Shown in pieces: positions 1-6,750 of a stretch of DNA of 7,682 bases. Source of the DNA: Thermoleophilia bacterium (GTDB taxonomy: Bacteria; Actinomycetota; Thermoleophilia; Gaiellales; F1-60-MAGs149). The stretch lies in assembly GCA_016462095.1 (NCBI GenBank), contig JAEMTW010000082.1, positions 1 through 7,682 on the forward strand, written 5' to 3'. Positions within the stretch are counted from its first letter, which is position 1; the number at the start of each line of letters is the position of its first letter. The notes under the pieces were generated by a model. It was given only the letters and a program-made list of their open reading frames with translations, did no database searches and was not told where the DNA came from. The translations under genes and the position numbers were made by a program.

Positions 1-1489
1 TGGTTGCTCCAACAATCCGCCGTCCATCGCGCAGCCACTGCCGGCTGACGACAAAGGGGCGCGTCCCCGACCAGCGCCCGAGGTCACAGCGCAGCGAACG
101 GCCGACACTGGGCTCCCCGCGCAACTGCGCTGCACTGACCGCTTTCGGCGCCGCAGGCTCCGCTAACTGGATCCGCTCGGTGGCAGCGATGACGTCACCA
201 GTGGCAGTGGCGATGCGAACATCCAGGTTGTGGTCGACTGGCAGACCGTCGGTAACTACCGTGATGGTCGAGGGCGCGGAACTCGCAGGCGCAAGCTGCC
301 ATGGCTTGGGAGTGAAGCGCAGGCGCGTCCCTGTCTCGACACGCCACTGAACGTCGGCCGCGTGTGGTGCGAGCACAAAGGTGTTGGTGACCTGATGGTA
401 GGCCGACCAGATCGCCTCTTGGGCCGTCACGAGGTTCGGCGCAGGCGTGGCCGTCGTGCTGATCGGAGAACCCTCGCCATTCAAATTGGTCGTGGCGACA
501 GAGAGTGTCAGCGGCACGCCGTTTACGAGCCCCGTCAGATGGAGGCGACGGGCGGCTCCATCGAGTTCCACCGTCTGTCCCGTCTCGGCGACGCGAACGC
601 GAAAGCCGGCTGGGTCGGGCGCTCCAGCACATGGCTTCGACCACTGCCAGTCGATTGTCAACGAGCCATCGGACTCGGCGGTCGCGATCGCCGACGGTGC
701 AGTGGGCAGTCCGATTGTGTGCTCGATCCAACAGCGGTTATGCACGGTCAACGAGTACACGCCGGGATACGCCTTGAGGCCACAACCAGTGCCCCACGAG
801 ACGACGCCGACCAGCAGACCGCTGGCGCCTTTGCCGCTGACGAGCGGACCGCCACTATCACCCGCGCAGGCGTCCCTGTCGGGGAGCGCAGCGCAGACCA
901 TGTCTTCGGTCTCGAAGGCATCGGTACCGTAGGCCGCAGTGCACGTTGCGGCGGGACTGACGCGCACCGGTGTCTGCTGGAGCACTGAGGTGCCGGCACC
1001 GTAGGAGTCGTCATGGGAGGAGTAAGAGGTGGCCCCCCACCCCGCGACGCGCAGCAGCGTCCCAGCGGCGGGCGGCCTAACGCCGGTGGCAAGGGGGATC
1101 ACCGTCGCCACGCTCGGGGTTGTCAGGTGCACGAGCATCAAGTCGTCGCGCGGTGCGCCCTGGACTGGCTGTCGATAGAGCGGATGGCGTAACTGCCGGT
1201 CGACCATTAGTACCTGTCCGCTGTTGACGGTCAGGTCGGTAGCCCCGGTCACCACGCGCACCGCGCCCGCTGAGTACGTCCGACAGTGTCCAGCAGTCAA
1301 GACCCACTGTGGAGCCACGAGCGAGCCGCCACAAAACTGCGAGCCCTGCTTCGTCTCGAGTGCCGCCACGAATCCCCAATCGGCTGCCAGAGCGGATTGT
1401 CCACCAACGATGCGCGGCGTGGCTGCTCCGGCGGTGCCCGCTGCTGCCATGAGGCACAGGCAGAGCATCAAAACGTGTGCGATACGCAT
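1..1489 (-). CDS. Secreted trypsin-like serine protease (S1A) with FN3 and Ig-like modules, 3' end cut by window
   Basis: The frame starts at ATG 1489 and stays open for 496 codons to the left edge, so the C-terminus is missing. Residues 1-22 look like a signal peptide (M-R, then a hydrophobic stretch ending A-G-A). A very short propeptide follows, then the activation site R26|I27-V-G-G. The peptidase domain (about 27-258) has the full triad: His68 in T-A-G-H-C, Asp116 in D-D-L-M-L, and Ser212 in G-D-S-G-G-P. Asp206, six residues before the Ser, matches trypsin Asp189, and S-W-G plus P-G-V-Y keep the pocket glycines, so cleavage after Arg/Lys is expected. Cys53/69, 183/199 and 208/236 fit the three conserved disulphides. 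An FN3-like domain spans about 262-351, then an unassigned beta-rich stretch, then an Ig-like module from about 458. The start lies 10 bp after ribF with only a weak ribosome site. Likely an extracellular enzyme; its substrate is unknown. Confidence 0.9.
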   Translation of the reverse strand, partial: MRIAHVLMLCLCLMAAAGTAGAATPRIVGGQSALAADWGFVAALETKQGSQFCGGSLVAPQWVLTAGHCRTYSAGAVRVVTGATDLTVNSGQVLMVDRQLRHPLYRQPVQGAPRDDLMLVHLTTPSVATVIPLATGVRPPAAGTLLRVAGWGATSYSSHDDSYGAGTSVLQQTPVRVSPAATCTAAYGTDAFETEDMVCAALPDRDACAGDSGGPLVSGKGASGLLVGVVSWGTGCGLKAYPGVYSLTVHNRCWIEHTIGLPTAPSAIATAESDGSLTIDWQWSKPCAGAPDPAGFRVRVAETGQTVELDGAARRLHLTGLVNGVPLTLSVATTNLNGEGSPISTTATPAPNLVTAQEAIWSAYHQVTNTFVLAPHAADVQWRVETGTRLRFTPKPWQLAPASSAPSTITVVTDGLPVDHNLDVRIATATGDVIAATERIQLAEPAAPKAVSAAQLRGEPSVGRSLRCDLGRWSGTRPFVVSRQWLRDGRRIVGAT

Positions 1490-1499
1490 TGAACCCAGA

Positions 1500-2447
1500 C
1501 TACTGCGCTTTCGTTGCTGTACGGGCTCGTACGTCTTCCACATCACGCCCGATCTGTGCAACCAAGTCGTCGAGGTTTGCGTAGACCTCTTGATCACGCA
1601 GCCGCTCAACAAACTCCAACCGAATCGGGGTGCCGTAGATGTCGGTGCCGTCGTAGTCGAGCAGGTGCGCTTCGACGCGCGCATCCGAGACGTCTCCGAA
1701 GTGTGGGTTTAGACCGATGCTGATCGCCGTGCGGAAACGTCGCTCGCCGGGGGGCAGCAGCGCCCAGCCGGCATAGACGCCTTCGGCCGGAACCTGCTGC
1801 CCTGGAACGAGCGAGAGATTCGCCGTGGGGAACCCGATCTCACGTCCTCGGTGGTCGCCATGCACGACGGCACCTTCGACCGATGCGAATCTGCCGAGCA
1901 GAAGAGCGGCACGACTGACCTCACCTTCGCCGATCAACTGCCGAATCCGCGAAGAGGAGATCTTTTCGCCGTCTTGGTCGACGAGACGGATCGCCGTCAC
2001 CTCGACGCCGCGGGCGGCGCAGAGCGTTCGCAGCAAATCAACCGTTCCCGAACGATCGTGGCCGAAATGGAAATCCTGACCAACGGTCACGCCGACTGCA
2101 CCCAACTGCTCAATCAACACTTGGTCGACGAACTCCTCGGCCGTCAGCACTGCGACAGCGGGGGTGAAGCGCACGATCACCACTTCCTCAACACCAGCCT
2201 CGCCAAGCAATCTGACACGCTGCGTGACACCGGCGAGCGTGTCTGCCGGCGTGCCTGGACGAAGCAGCGTCGCTGGGCGTGGATGAAACGTCGCGGCACA
2301 GGGCACCGCGTCTAGTCGTTCGGCCATCTCGACGGCGGACCGGATCACCGCCTGATGACCAAGGTGCACGCCATCGAACGTTCCCAGAGCCACACAGCGA
2401 CGCCCCTCAGGGACCTCGCTGAGATTCTGATACATCGTCAGCGTCAC
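1500..2447 (-). CDS. ribF: Bifunctional riboflavin kinase / FAD synthetase
   Basis: This cytosolic enzyme phosphorylates riboflavin to FMN and then adenylates FMN to FAD. The 315-residue length is normal for bacterial RibF. The N-terminal nucleotidyltransferase half shows G-T-F-D-G-V-H-L-G-H at 22-31, containing the HxGH adenylyl-transfer motif. F-x-F-G-H-D at 126-131 and I-S-S-S-R-I-R at 163-169 also match the family. The C-terminal riboflavin-kinase half starts near residue 186 and has the P-T-A-N motif at 207-210. The GTG start at 2447 overlaps the truB stop by 4 bp (GTGA), suggesting translational coupling. An in-frame ATG at 2435 (residue 5) is a possible alternative; neither has a strong ribosome site. 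The truB-ribF order is the common one. There is no leader and so no FMN riboswitch directly ahead of it. Confidence 0.97.
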   Translation of the reverse strand: MTLTMYQNLSEVPEGRRCVALGTFDGVHLGHQAVIRSAVEMAERLDAVPCAATFHPRPATLLRPGTPADTLAGVTQRVRLLGEAGVEEVVIVRFTPAVAVLTAEEFVDQVLIEQLGAVGVTVGQDFHFGHDRSGTVDLLRTLCAARGVEVTAIRLVDQDGEKISSSRIRQLIGEGEVSRAALLLGRFASVEGAVVHGDHRGREIGFPTANLSLVPGQQVPAEGVYAGWALLPPGERRFRTAISIGLNPHFGDVSDARVEAHLLDYDGTDIYGTPIRLEFVERLRDQEVYANLDDLVAQIGRDVEDVRARTATKAQ

Positions 2448-3322
2448 GCCGGCACCAGCACGATTTTCGGAGCGGCCACGCCAGCCTCGGCAGCAGCAAC
2501 AGCAATCAACGCTCCGGTCTCATCGAGCAGAGCGACGTCGTCGACCCACGAGGGGTCCACTGGAATCCGCCCACCATGCCCCACCACTTCGCGTTCATCC
2601 GCTGTCATCGTGCGTTGCTGGAGTCCACCCACCGCCGCGCCTGCAGGCAGCCAGCAGCAGGTTCCAGCGGGAGCCGCAGAGATCAGATCCGGATCGGCTG
2701 CATCGGCGACAGAGAACGACCCGACCTCTGTGCGCCGCAGTTGGGTCACGTAGGCGCCCGTACCGACGAGTTCGCCGAGATCGCGGGCCAGGCTCCGAAT
2801 GTACGTGCCCGAACCGCAGCGCACGACCACTGTTGCCTCTTGGGTAGCGGGGTCGAAGTGCATCAGCGTGAAGGCGTGGACGCTAACGCGTCGTGCAGGT
2901 ACGGTAACGGTCTCGCCGCGCCGGAAACGCCGATACGCGCGCTCGCCATCAATGTGGATCGCGCTCGCGGCTGGTGGAATCTGTTCGATCTCACCCGTTA
3001 ATGCAGGCAGGGCGTCCAGTACAGACTGCTCCGACGTTCGCTGACCCGTGGCGGTGATCTCGCCCTCCGGATCCCCGGTCGTGGAGCGTGCACCACATTG
3101 GATCGTCGCCTCGTAGGTCTTGTCGGCGCCTACGAGGTAGCTGGCCAGGCGGGTTGCGCGACCCGTCAATACCAGCAGCAGGCCGGTGGCGAACGGGTCC
3201 AGCGTGCCGGCATGGCCGAGTTTCTTGCCGTACGGGGAGCGAAGCCGAGAAATGGCTGCGAACGAACTGATCCCAGCCGGTTTGTCGACCAGCACGAGGC
3301 CGGCGGGAGCGCCGTCAGGCAC
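2444..3322 (-). CDS. truB: tRNA pseudouridine(55) synthase TruB
   Basis: TruB converts U55 in the T-loop of elongator tRNAs to pseudouridine and also acts as a tRNA-folding chaperone. The 292-residue protein opens with the family's L-V-D-K-P-A-G-I-S-S block (11-20). The catalytic motif G-H-A-G-T-L-D-P-F-A-T-G follows, with the nucleophile at Asp42. Further conserved blocks are D-K-T-Y-E, P-P-A-A-S-A-I, and G-S-G-T-Y-I-R-S-L-A-R-D-L-G. After about residue 225 there is a small C-terminal domain of the PUA-like TruB type. The GTG start at 3322 lies 8 bp inside the end of the upstream DHH gene. No other start codon occurs before the conserved block, so this start is well constrained although the ribosome site is weak. 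Its stop overlaps the ribF start by 4 bp. Confidence 0.97.
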   Translation of the reverse strand: MPDGAPAGLVLVDKPAGISSFAAISRLRSPYGKKLGHAGTLDPFATGLLLVLTGRATRLASYLVGADKTYEATIQCGARSTTGDPEGEITATGQRTSEQSVLDALPALTGEIEQIPPAASAIHIDGERAYRRFRRGETVTVPARRVSVHAFTLMHFDPATQEATVVVRCGSGTYIRSLARDLGELVGTGAYVTQLRRTEVGSFSVADAADPDLISAAPAGTCCWLPAGAAVGGLQQRTMTADEREVVGHGGRIPVDPSWVDDVALLDETGALIAVAAAEAGVAAPKIVLVPA

Positions 3323-4298
3323 GGGTCATCTCGCGCTCGATCAGCATCACTGCGTCTGCTGCCGAGCCGTCGACGGTGAAGCCAGCAGCCAGTGTGTGGC
3401 CGCCACCACCACCGACATGCGCAATCCGAGCCACGTCGATCTCGGGCTGAGCGCTACGGAGGGAACACTTGTGCACCTTGCCTTCACCGGAACGGGGTGC
3501 CCGCACGAGAGCGGCAACCTCGACACCCTCAATCGAGCGTAGAAAGTCGATCACTCCTTCGGAGTCGGCCTCCCCCGCGTTCGTTGCGTCGAGATCGGCA
3601 ATCGTCACGTAGGCCACGGCGAGACGGCCGTCGAGCCTTAGTTCGAGCGAACTGAGAATACGGGCCATCAGCTCGACGCGTGCGGCCGGCTTGCCCTCGT
3701 AGATCCGTCGGAAGATTTCAGCGGGATCAACACCAAGCTCGATCAGCTCAGCCGCAACGCGGTGCGACTCGGCGGTCGCATTGGCGTACATGAAGCGTCC
3801 GGTGTCGGTGACAACTCCGACGTAGAGGGCCTCGGCGACTTCGAGACTGATCGGGAGCCCAAGTTCGCGCAAGAGCGACAGCACGAGAATCGTGGCGCAG
3901 GGCGACGCTGCGTCGACCAGATTGACCCCGGCAAAGCGGGTGTTGTCGCCGTGGTGATCGAGGTTGAGCGAGGCCACTGCGCCCGCGACGGTGGCCGCAC
4001 CGTCTGCGCCCAGTCGTTCAGCGGAACCACAGTCGACTGCGAGCAGTACTCGCTCGGACGCATCAGCCGGCGGTGGCCTCGCGACGTCTGCCAGTCCCAG
4101 CCAGAGATAATCGGCCGGCAACGGTGCGTCGCCAGGTGCCCAGAAGGCGACATCCCAACCAGCGTCTTGCAGGGACCTACCGACACCGATAAGCGAACCG
4201 AGTGCGTCTCCATCGGGCGACTCATGGCAGGCGACCAAGATCCGCGGATGCTCTCGGAGCAGCGCGGCGGCTGCGGCGATGTCGGACTGGCTGCTCAT
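3315..4298 (-). CDS. nrnA: DHH/DHHA1 phosphoesterase, NrnA-like nanoRNase / pAp phosphatase
   Basis: This member of the DHH phosphoesterase superfamily has 327 residues, the usual NrnA size. The metal-binding motifs appear in order: H-E-S-P-D-G-D-A-L-G-S (25-35), the single Asp of V-D-C-G (89), D-H-H (114-116), and the Asp of V-T-D-T-G-R-F (165). The C-terminal DHHA1 substrate-binding motif is a run of five glycines plus His (296-301) followed by T-L-A-A-G. Characterised relatives degrade oligoribonucleotides of 2-5 nt and dephosphorylate 3'-phosphoadenosine 5'-phosphate. Cyclic-dinucleotide phosphodiesterases share the fold, but they usually carry extra N-terminal domains that are absent here. 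ATG 4298 overlaps the rbfA stop by 4 bp (ATGA), with a GGA about 6 bp upstream. Placement between rbfA and truB is the common bacterial arrangement. The exact substrate is inferred from family and context. Confidence 0.93.
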   Translation of the reverse strand: MSSQSDIAAAAALLREHPRILVACHESPDGDALGSLIGVGRSLQDAGWDVAFWAPGDAPLPADYLWLGLADVARPPPADASERVLLAVDCGSAERLGADGAATVAGAVASLNLDHHGDNTRFAGVNLVDAASPCATILVLSLLRELGLPISLEVAEALYVGVVTDTGRFMYANATAESHRVAAELIELGVDPAEIFRRIYEGKPAARVELMARILSSLELRLDGRLAVAYVTIADLDATNAGEADSEGVIDFLRSIEGVEVAALVRAPRSGEGKVHKCSLRSAQPEIDVARIAHVGGGGGHTLAAGFTVDGSAADAVMLIEREMTRA

Positions 4299-4663
4299 GC
4301 GTCATCCAACAGTTCGCTCGGGGCGTGCTCCTGCAACAACTGGTCGATGCGATTAGCCCGATCAATCGACTGATCGTTGATAAAGCGCAACACCGGCGTA
4401 TTGCGCAGTGACAACTCGGCATTGATCGCGCCTTGGAGGACGGGACGCGCGGCCTCCAACCCCTCGATTGCCTTGACCTTGACCTTCTCGGACCCGTGGA
4501 GTTGCACGAACACATCGGCAACCGCCGTGTCTTTCGAGGCGCGCACTTCGACGACCGTGACGCCGCGTAGGCGGGGGTCGCTGAGCCGCGCGATCTTCTC
4601 GCTGATCACCTCACGCAGCAGGCCATCGATGCGTCGACCGCGCTCCTTGCCACCGCGCTTCAC
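4295..4663 (-). CDS. rbfA: 30S ribosome-binding factor RbfA
   Basis: RbfA binds the immature 30S subunit near the 5' end of 16S rRNA and assists late maturation, including at low temperature. The 122-residue length is typical. The single KH-like domain is recognisable from the N-terminal R-R-I-D-G-L-L-R-E-V-I-S-E-K-I block, then D-P-R-L-R-G-V-T-V-V-E-V near 29-40, the S-K-D-T-A-V-A-D-V-F-V strand, and L-R-N-T-P-V-L-R-F near 86-94. The last strand keeps the family's position for Pro-x-Leu-x-Phe. The start is GTG at 4663, overlapping the DUF503 stop as GTGA. It is fixed by a strong GGAGG at 4671-4675, seven bases ahead. A 4-bp ATGA overlap couples it to nrnA downstream. Confidence 0.96.
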   Translation of the reverse strand: MKRGGKERGRRIDGLLREVISEKIARLSDPRLRGVTVVEVRASKDTAVADVFVQLHGSEKVKVKAIEGLEAARPVLQGAINAELSLRNTPVLRFINDQSIDRANRIDQLLQEHAPSELLDDA

Positions 4664-4971
4664 GCCAGATCCTCCGGCGTAATCGTGCGAATCTGGGTGA
4701 CGGTCACGTCGACCTCTCGCTCTTCAAGCCAGCGTTCGAGCTCAGCGATTCGTTGGTCACAGGCCTGGGCAGTCTGTTGCACCAGCGCCGCAGTCAGCTG
4801 GGCATGAGAAGGCGTGTCGAGGCTCCCCACCTCAGCCACGGCTGCGCCATAGCGCTCCTGCAAGCCATGTCGGATCTTCGCAAGCGCACTGCGGCGATCC
4901 TTCAACGTGGCGCTGCCAGGAAGTCGCACCTCGAGGCTGATGATGCCAATAAAGCCGGTACTCATGGTCAC
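4660..4971 (-). CDS. DUF503 / YlxP-like small protein
   Basis: This protein of 101-103 residues belongs to the DUF503 (YlxP) family. It shows the family's opening beta strand (G-F-I-G-I-I-S-L-E-V-R-L-P-G-S), the A-T-L-K-D-R-R-S segment equivalent to the usual S-L-K-D-K-R, and the A-V-A-E-V-G strand. A helical second half (Q-R-I-A-E-L-E-R-W-L) follows, with a final strand. In Bacillus the homologue lies between infB and rbfA; its biochemical role is not established, and a part in translation or ribosome assembly is only suggested by position. Two starts are possible. GTG 4971 has GGGG six bases upstream, whereas ATG 4965 gives the more family-like N-terminus but places that GGGG 12 bases away. 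The gene begins 3 or 9 bp after the S4 gene and overlaps rbfA by 4 bp. infB, its usual upstream partner, is missing. Confidence 0.9.
   Translation of the reverse strand: MTMSTGFIGIISLEVRLPGSATLKDRRSALAKIRHGLQERYGAAVAEVGSLDTPSHAQLTAALVQQTAQACDQRIAELERWLEEREVDVTVTQIRTITPEDLA
4671..4675 (-). promoter_or_regulatory. Strong Shine-Dalgarno for rbfA
   Basis: On the minus strand GGAGG lies seven bases before GTG 4663 and inside the last codons of the DUF503 gene. It is the clearest ribosome-binding site I found in the window. It supports GTG as the rbfA start and suggests rbfA can be initiated directly as well as by coupling. Confidence 0.85.
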
Positions 4972-4974
4972 AGG

Positions 4975-5469
4975 CTACCCCGACGTCGGCGGGAGCCGTG
5001 CGCCACGACGCAGACGCTGCAGTTCTCGGGGAGCAATCGGGCGCCATTCGCCAGGAGCGAGCTCGTCCAGACCAATGCCGCCAAGTCGTAGACGTCGTTG
5101 CGCGGGTCCCATCTGTGCCGCGAGGGGAAACTTCGGATCGGCGAGACGCTGAGCCAGGCGCTCGTCCGCCAGCAGCAACTCGATGCCGCTGGCCTGGGGT
5201 CCGAGGGGCAGCACGGCATGCAGGGTGCCGGGATGTACGACCGTCAGAGGCATCGCAGGAGCGCGGTGAAAGACCACACCGGTCGCACCTGCCGCCAAGG
5301 CGTTTCCATCGAGGAGTACAACGTCCCCAAACTCGACTCGGGTGGCGGGCTCGTCACAGGTCGCGCCGTTGAGCGTGACACGCCCAGTGCGCAAAAGCCC
5401 TTCCACCTCTCGACGTGTGCCGAGGCCCGCTGCTGCTAGGTAGCGGTTGATCCGGACTGCTCCGGCCAC
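4975..5469 (-). CDS. S4-domain protein: shortened, probably non-catalytic relative of RsuA/RluB pseudouridine synthases
   Basis: Of 164 residues, about 5-58 form an S4 RNA-binding domain (R-I-N-R-Y-L-A-A-A-G, T-R-R-E-V-E, G-R-V-T-L-N-G, D-V-V-L-L-D-G). What follows resembles RsuA/RluB enzymes, which are usually about 230-250 residues. V-L-P-L-G-P-Q-A-S-G (86-95) aligns with V-F-P-V-G-R-L-D-x-D-T-x-G, so the catalytic Asp motif is replaced and the loop is three residues shorter. L-L-L-A-D-E-R-L-A-Q-R-L-A-D-P (98-112) matches the next helix. The sequence then jumps to the family's C-terminal end, L-R-L-G-G-I-G-L-D-E-L (127-137) and W-R-P-I-A-P-R-E-L. Roughly 65-75 residues of the core appear missing, including the E-G-R-x-R-Q-V-R-R block. 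The frame is intact, so it is probably maintained as an RNA-binding factor, perhaps for rRNA. GTG 5469 lies 6 bp after clpX with no clear ribosome site. Confidence 0.85.
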   Translation of the reverse strand: MAGAVRINRYLAAAGLGTRREVEGLLRTGRVTLNGATCDEPATRVEFGDVVLLDGNALAAGATGVVFHRAPAMPLTVVHPGTLHAVLPLGPQASGIELLLADERLAQRLADPKFPLAAQMGPAQRRLRLGGIGLDELAPGEWRPIAPRELQRLRRGARLPPTSG

Positions 5470-5475
5470 GACGGG

Positions 5476-6750
5476 CTAGGCAGACTCTTCGGCGGGCACG
5501 TCAATCGCCGCATGACCGCCGGTGGTGACGAGCGTTGGCCGAGTCCCGCGTTCGATGGTGTCGCGGGTCACGATGCAACGAGAGATATCTGAGCGCGAGG
5601 GCAACTCGAACATCACATCTGTCAGCGCGGTCTCGATGATCGAACGCAGGCCGCGTGCGCCCGTTTCGCGCTCGAGAGCCTTGTCGGCAATCGCCCAAAG
5701 AGCGTCTTCGTGGAAGACGAGCTCCGCGTTGTCGTACTGAAAGAAGCGCTGGTACTGCTTGGTCAGTGCGTTCTTGGGCTCGACAAGGATCTGGACGAGG
5801 TCCTCACGACCTAACTGATGCACGGCAGTAATAATCGGCATGCGCCCCACAAACTCGGGGATCAGACCGAACTGAATGAGATCTTCGGGGCGTACCTCCT
5901 GGAGCAGCTCCGCAGGTTCGATCCGACGCTGCTCGAGATCCTCCGCGCCGAAGCCAATGCTGTTCTTGCCGATACGACGCTCGACAATCCGGTCGAGGCC
6001 GGCGAACGCGCCGCCGCAGATAAACAGGATGTTTGTCGTGTCAATCGACAGAAAATCTTGATGGGGATGCTTCCGTCCACCCTGTGGTGGTACGGAAGCA
6101 ACGGTTCCTTCGAGGATCTTGAGGAGCGCCTGCTGGACACCTTCGCCCGAGACGTCACGCGTAATCGAAGGGTTCTCCGACTTGCGGGCGACCTTGTCGA
6201 CCTCGTCGATGTAGATGATGCCCGTCTCGGCCTTCTTGATGTCGAAGTCCGCAGCCTGGATCAACTTGAGCAGAATGTTCTCGACGTCTTCACCGACATA
6301 ACCCGCTTCGGTCAGTGCGGTGGCATCGGCAATCGCAAATGGCACGTCGAGGATCCGAGCGAGCGTCTGCGCGAGTAGCGTCTTACCGCACCCCGTTGGC
6401 CCAAGCATCAGGATGTTCGACTTGCCGAGTTCGACATCCTCGTCGGACTCGTTGACCATGCGGACACGCTTGTAGTGGTTGTAGACGGCCACTGCCAGCA
6501 TCCGCTTGGACTCTTCCTGCCCGATCACGTAGTCGTTGAGGACGCCGTAAATGTCCTGCGGCGCGGGCAGGGTTCGCCCTTCCAGCGACGTGGGAGCCTT
6601 CAGTTCTTCCTCGATGATCTCGGTGCAGAGATCAATGCATTCGTCGCAGATATAGACGCCCGGACCGGCGATCAGCTTACGCACTTGTCGCTGCGTCTTA
6701 CCGCAGAACGAGCACAGCAGCTGCTCGCCGGTGTCGGACGCCCGGCTCAT
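5476..6750 (-). CDS. clpX: ATP-dependent Clp protease ATP-binding subunit ClpX
   Basis: ClpX is the AAA+ hexameric unfoldase that recognises tagged or native substrates and feeds them to ClpP. The 424-residue length is standard. The N-terminal zinc-binding domain has Cys13, 16, 35 and 38. The AAA+ module shows Walker A G-P-T-G-C-G-K-T (117-124), the pore loop G-Y-V-G (150-153), and Walker B I-I-Y-I-D-E-V-D (178-185). It also has the RKH pore loop (226-228), an arginine finger in E-F-V-G-R-M-P (Arg303), and sensor 2 G-A-R-G-L-R (364-369). The ClpP-docking I-G-F loop is at 265-267. Nothing essential is missing. ATG 6750 overlaps the clpP stop by one base (TAATG), a classic coupling arrangement. 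The C-terminus ends in a variable acidic tail. Confidence 0.99.
   Translation of the reverse strand: MSRASDTGEQLLCSFCGKTQRQVRKLIAGPGVYICDECIDLCTEIIEEELKAPTSLEGRTLPAPQDIYGVLNDYVIGQEESKRMLAVAVYNHYKRVRMVNESDEDVELGKSNILMLGPTGCGKTLLAQTLARILDVPFAIADATALTEAGYVGEDVENILLKLIQAADFDIKKAETGIIYIDEVDKVARKSENPSITRDVSGEGVQQALLKILEGTVASVPPQGGRKHPHQDFLSIDTTNILFICGGAFAGLDRIVERRIGKNSIGFGAEDLEQRRIEPAELLQEVRPEDLIQFGLIPEFVGRMPIITAVHQLGREDLVQILVEPKNALTKQYQRFFQYDNAELVFHEDALWAIADKALERETGARGLRSIIETALTDVMFELPSRSDISRCIVTRDTIERGTRPTLVTTGGHAAIDVPAEESA

Noticed and set aside
230..988. Long plus-strand frame (252 codons), with a second overlapping one at 447-932
   Set aside because: Both are antisense to the protease gene, whose frame shows a complete catalytic triad. 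The products are Arg/Gly-rich or Ser/Pro-rich with no recognisable domain, as expected for shadow frames in G+C-rich DNA.
1077..1457. Minus-strand frame of 126 codons inside the protease N-terminal region
   Set aside because: It is in a different frame from the real protease and gives low-complexity Arg-rich sequence without any motif.
1423..1489. Lipoprotein signal (two Cys residues in the protease signal peptide)
   Set aside because: Cys10 and Cys12 lie within the hydrophobic core and are preceded by L-M-L and L-C-L, not a lipobox, and a normal signal-peptidase I site follows at A-G-A.
2448..2500. FMN riboswitch ahead of ribF
   Set aside because: ribF overlaps truB by 4 bp, so there is no leader; the upstream bases are conserved TruB coding sequence.
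3762..4373. Plus-strand frame of 203 codons opposite nrnA and rbfA
   Set aside because: It crosses two well-supported minus-strand genes and shows no domain or start signal.
4975..5469. Frameshift as the explanation for the short S4 protein
   Set aside because: The N-terminal and C-terminal family segments lie in the same frame without a stop, and the locus is too short to hide the missing 65-75 residues in another frame, so an in-frame deletion fits better.
5818..6378. Plus-strand frame of 186 codons opposite clpX
   Set aside because: It is antisense to the AAA+ core, and its leucine- and acid-rich product is what the complement of conserved ClpX codons would give.
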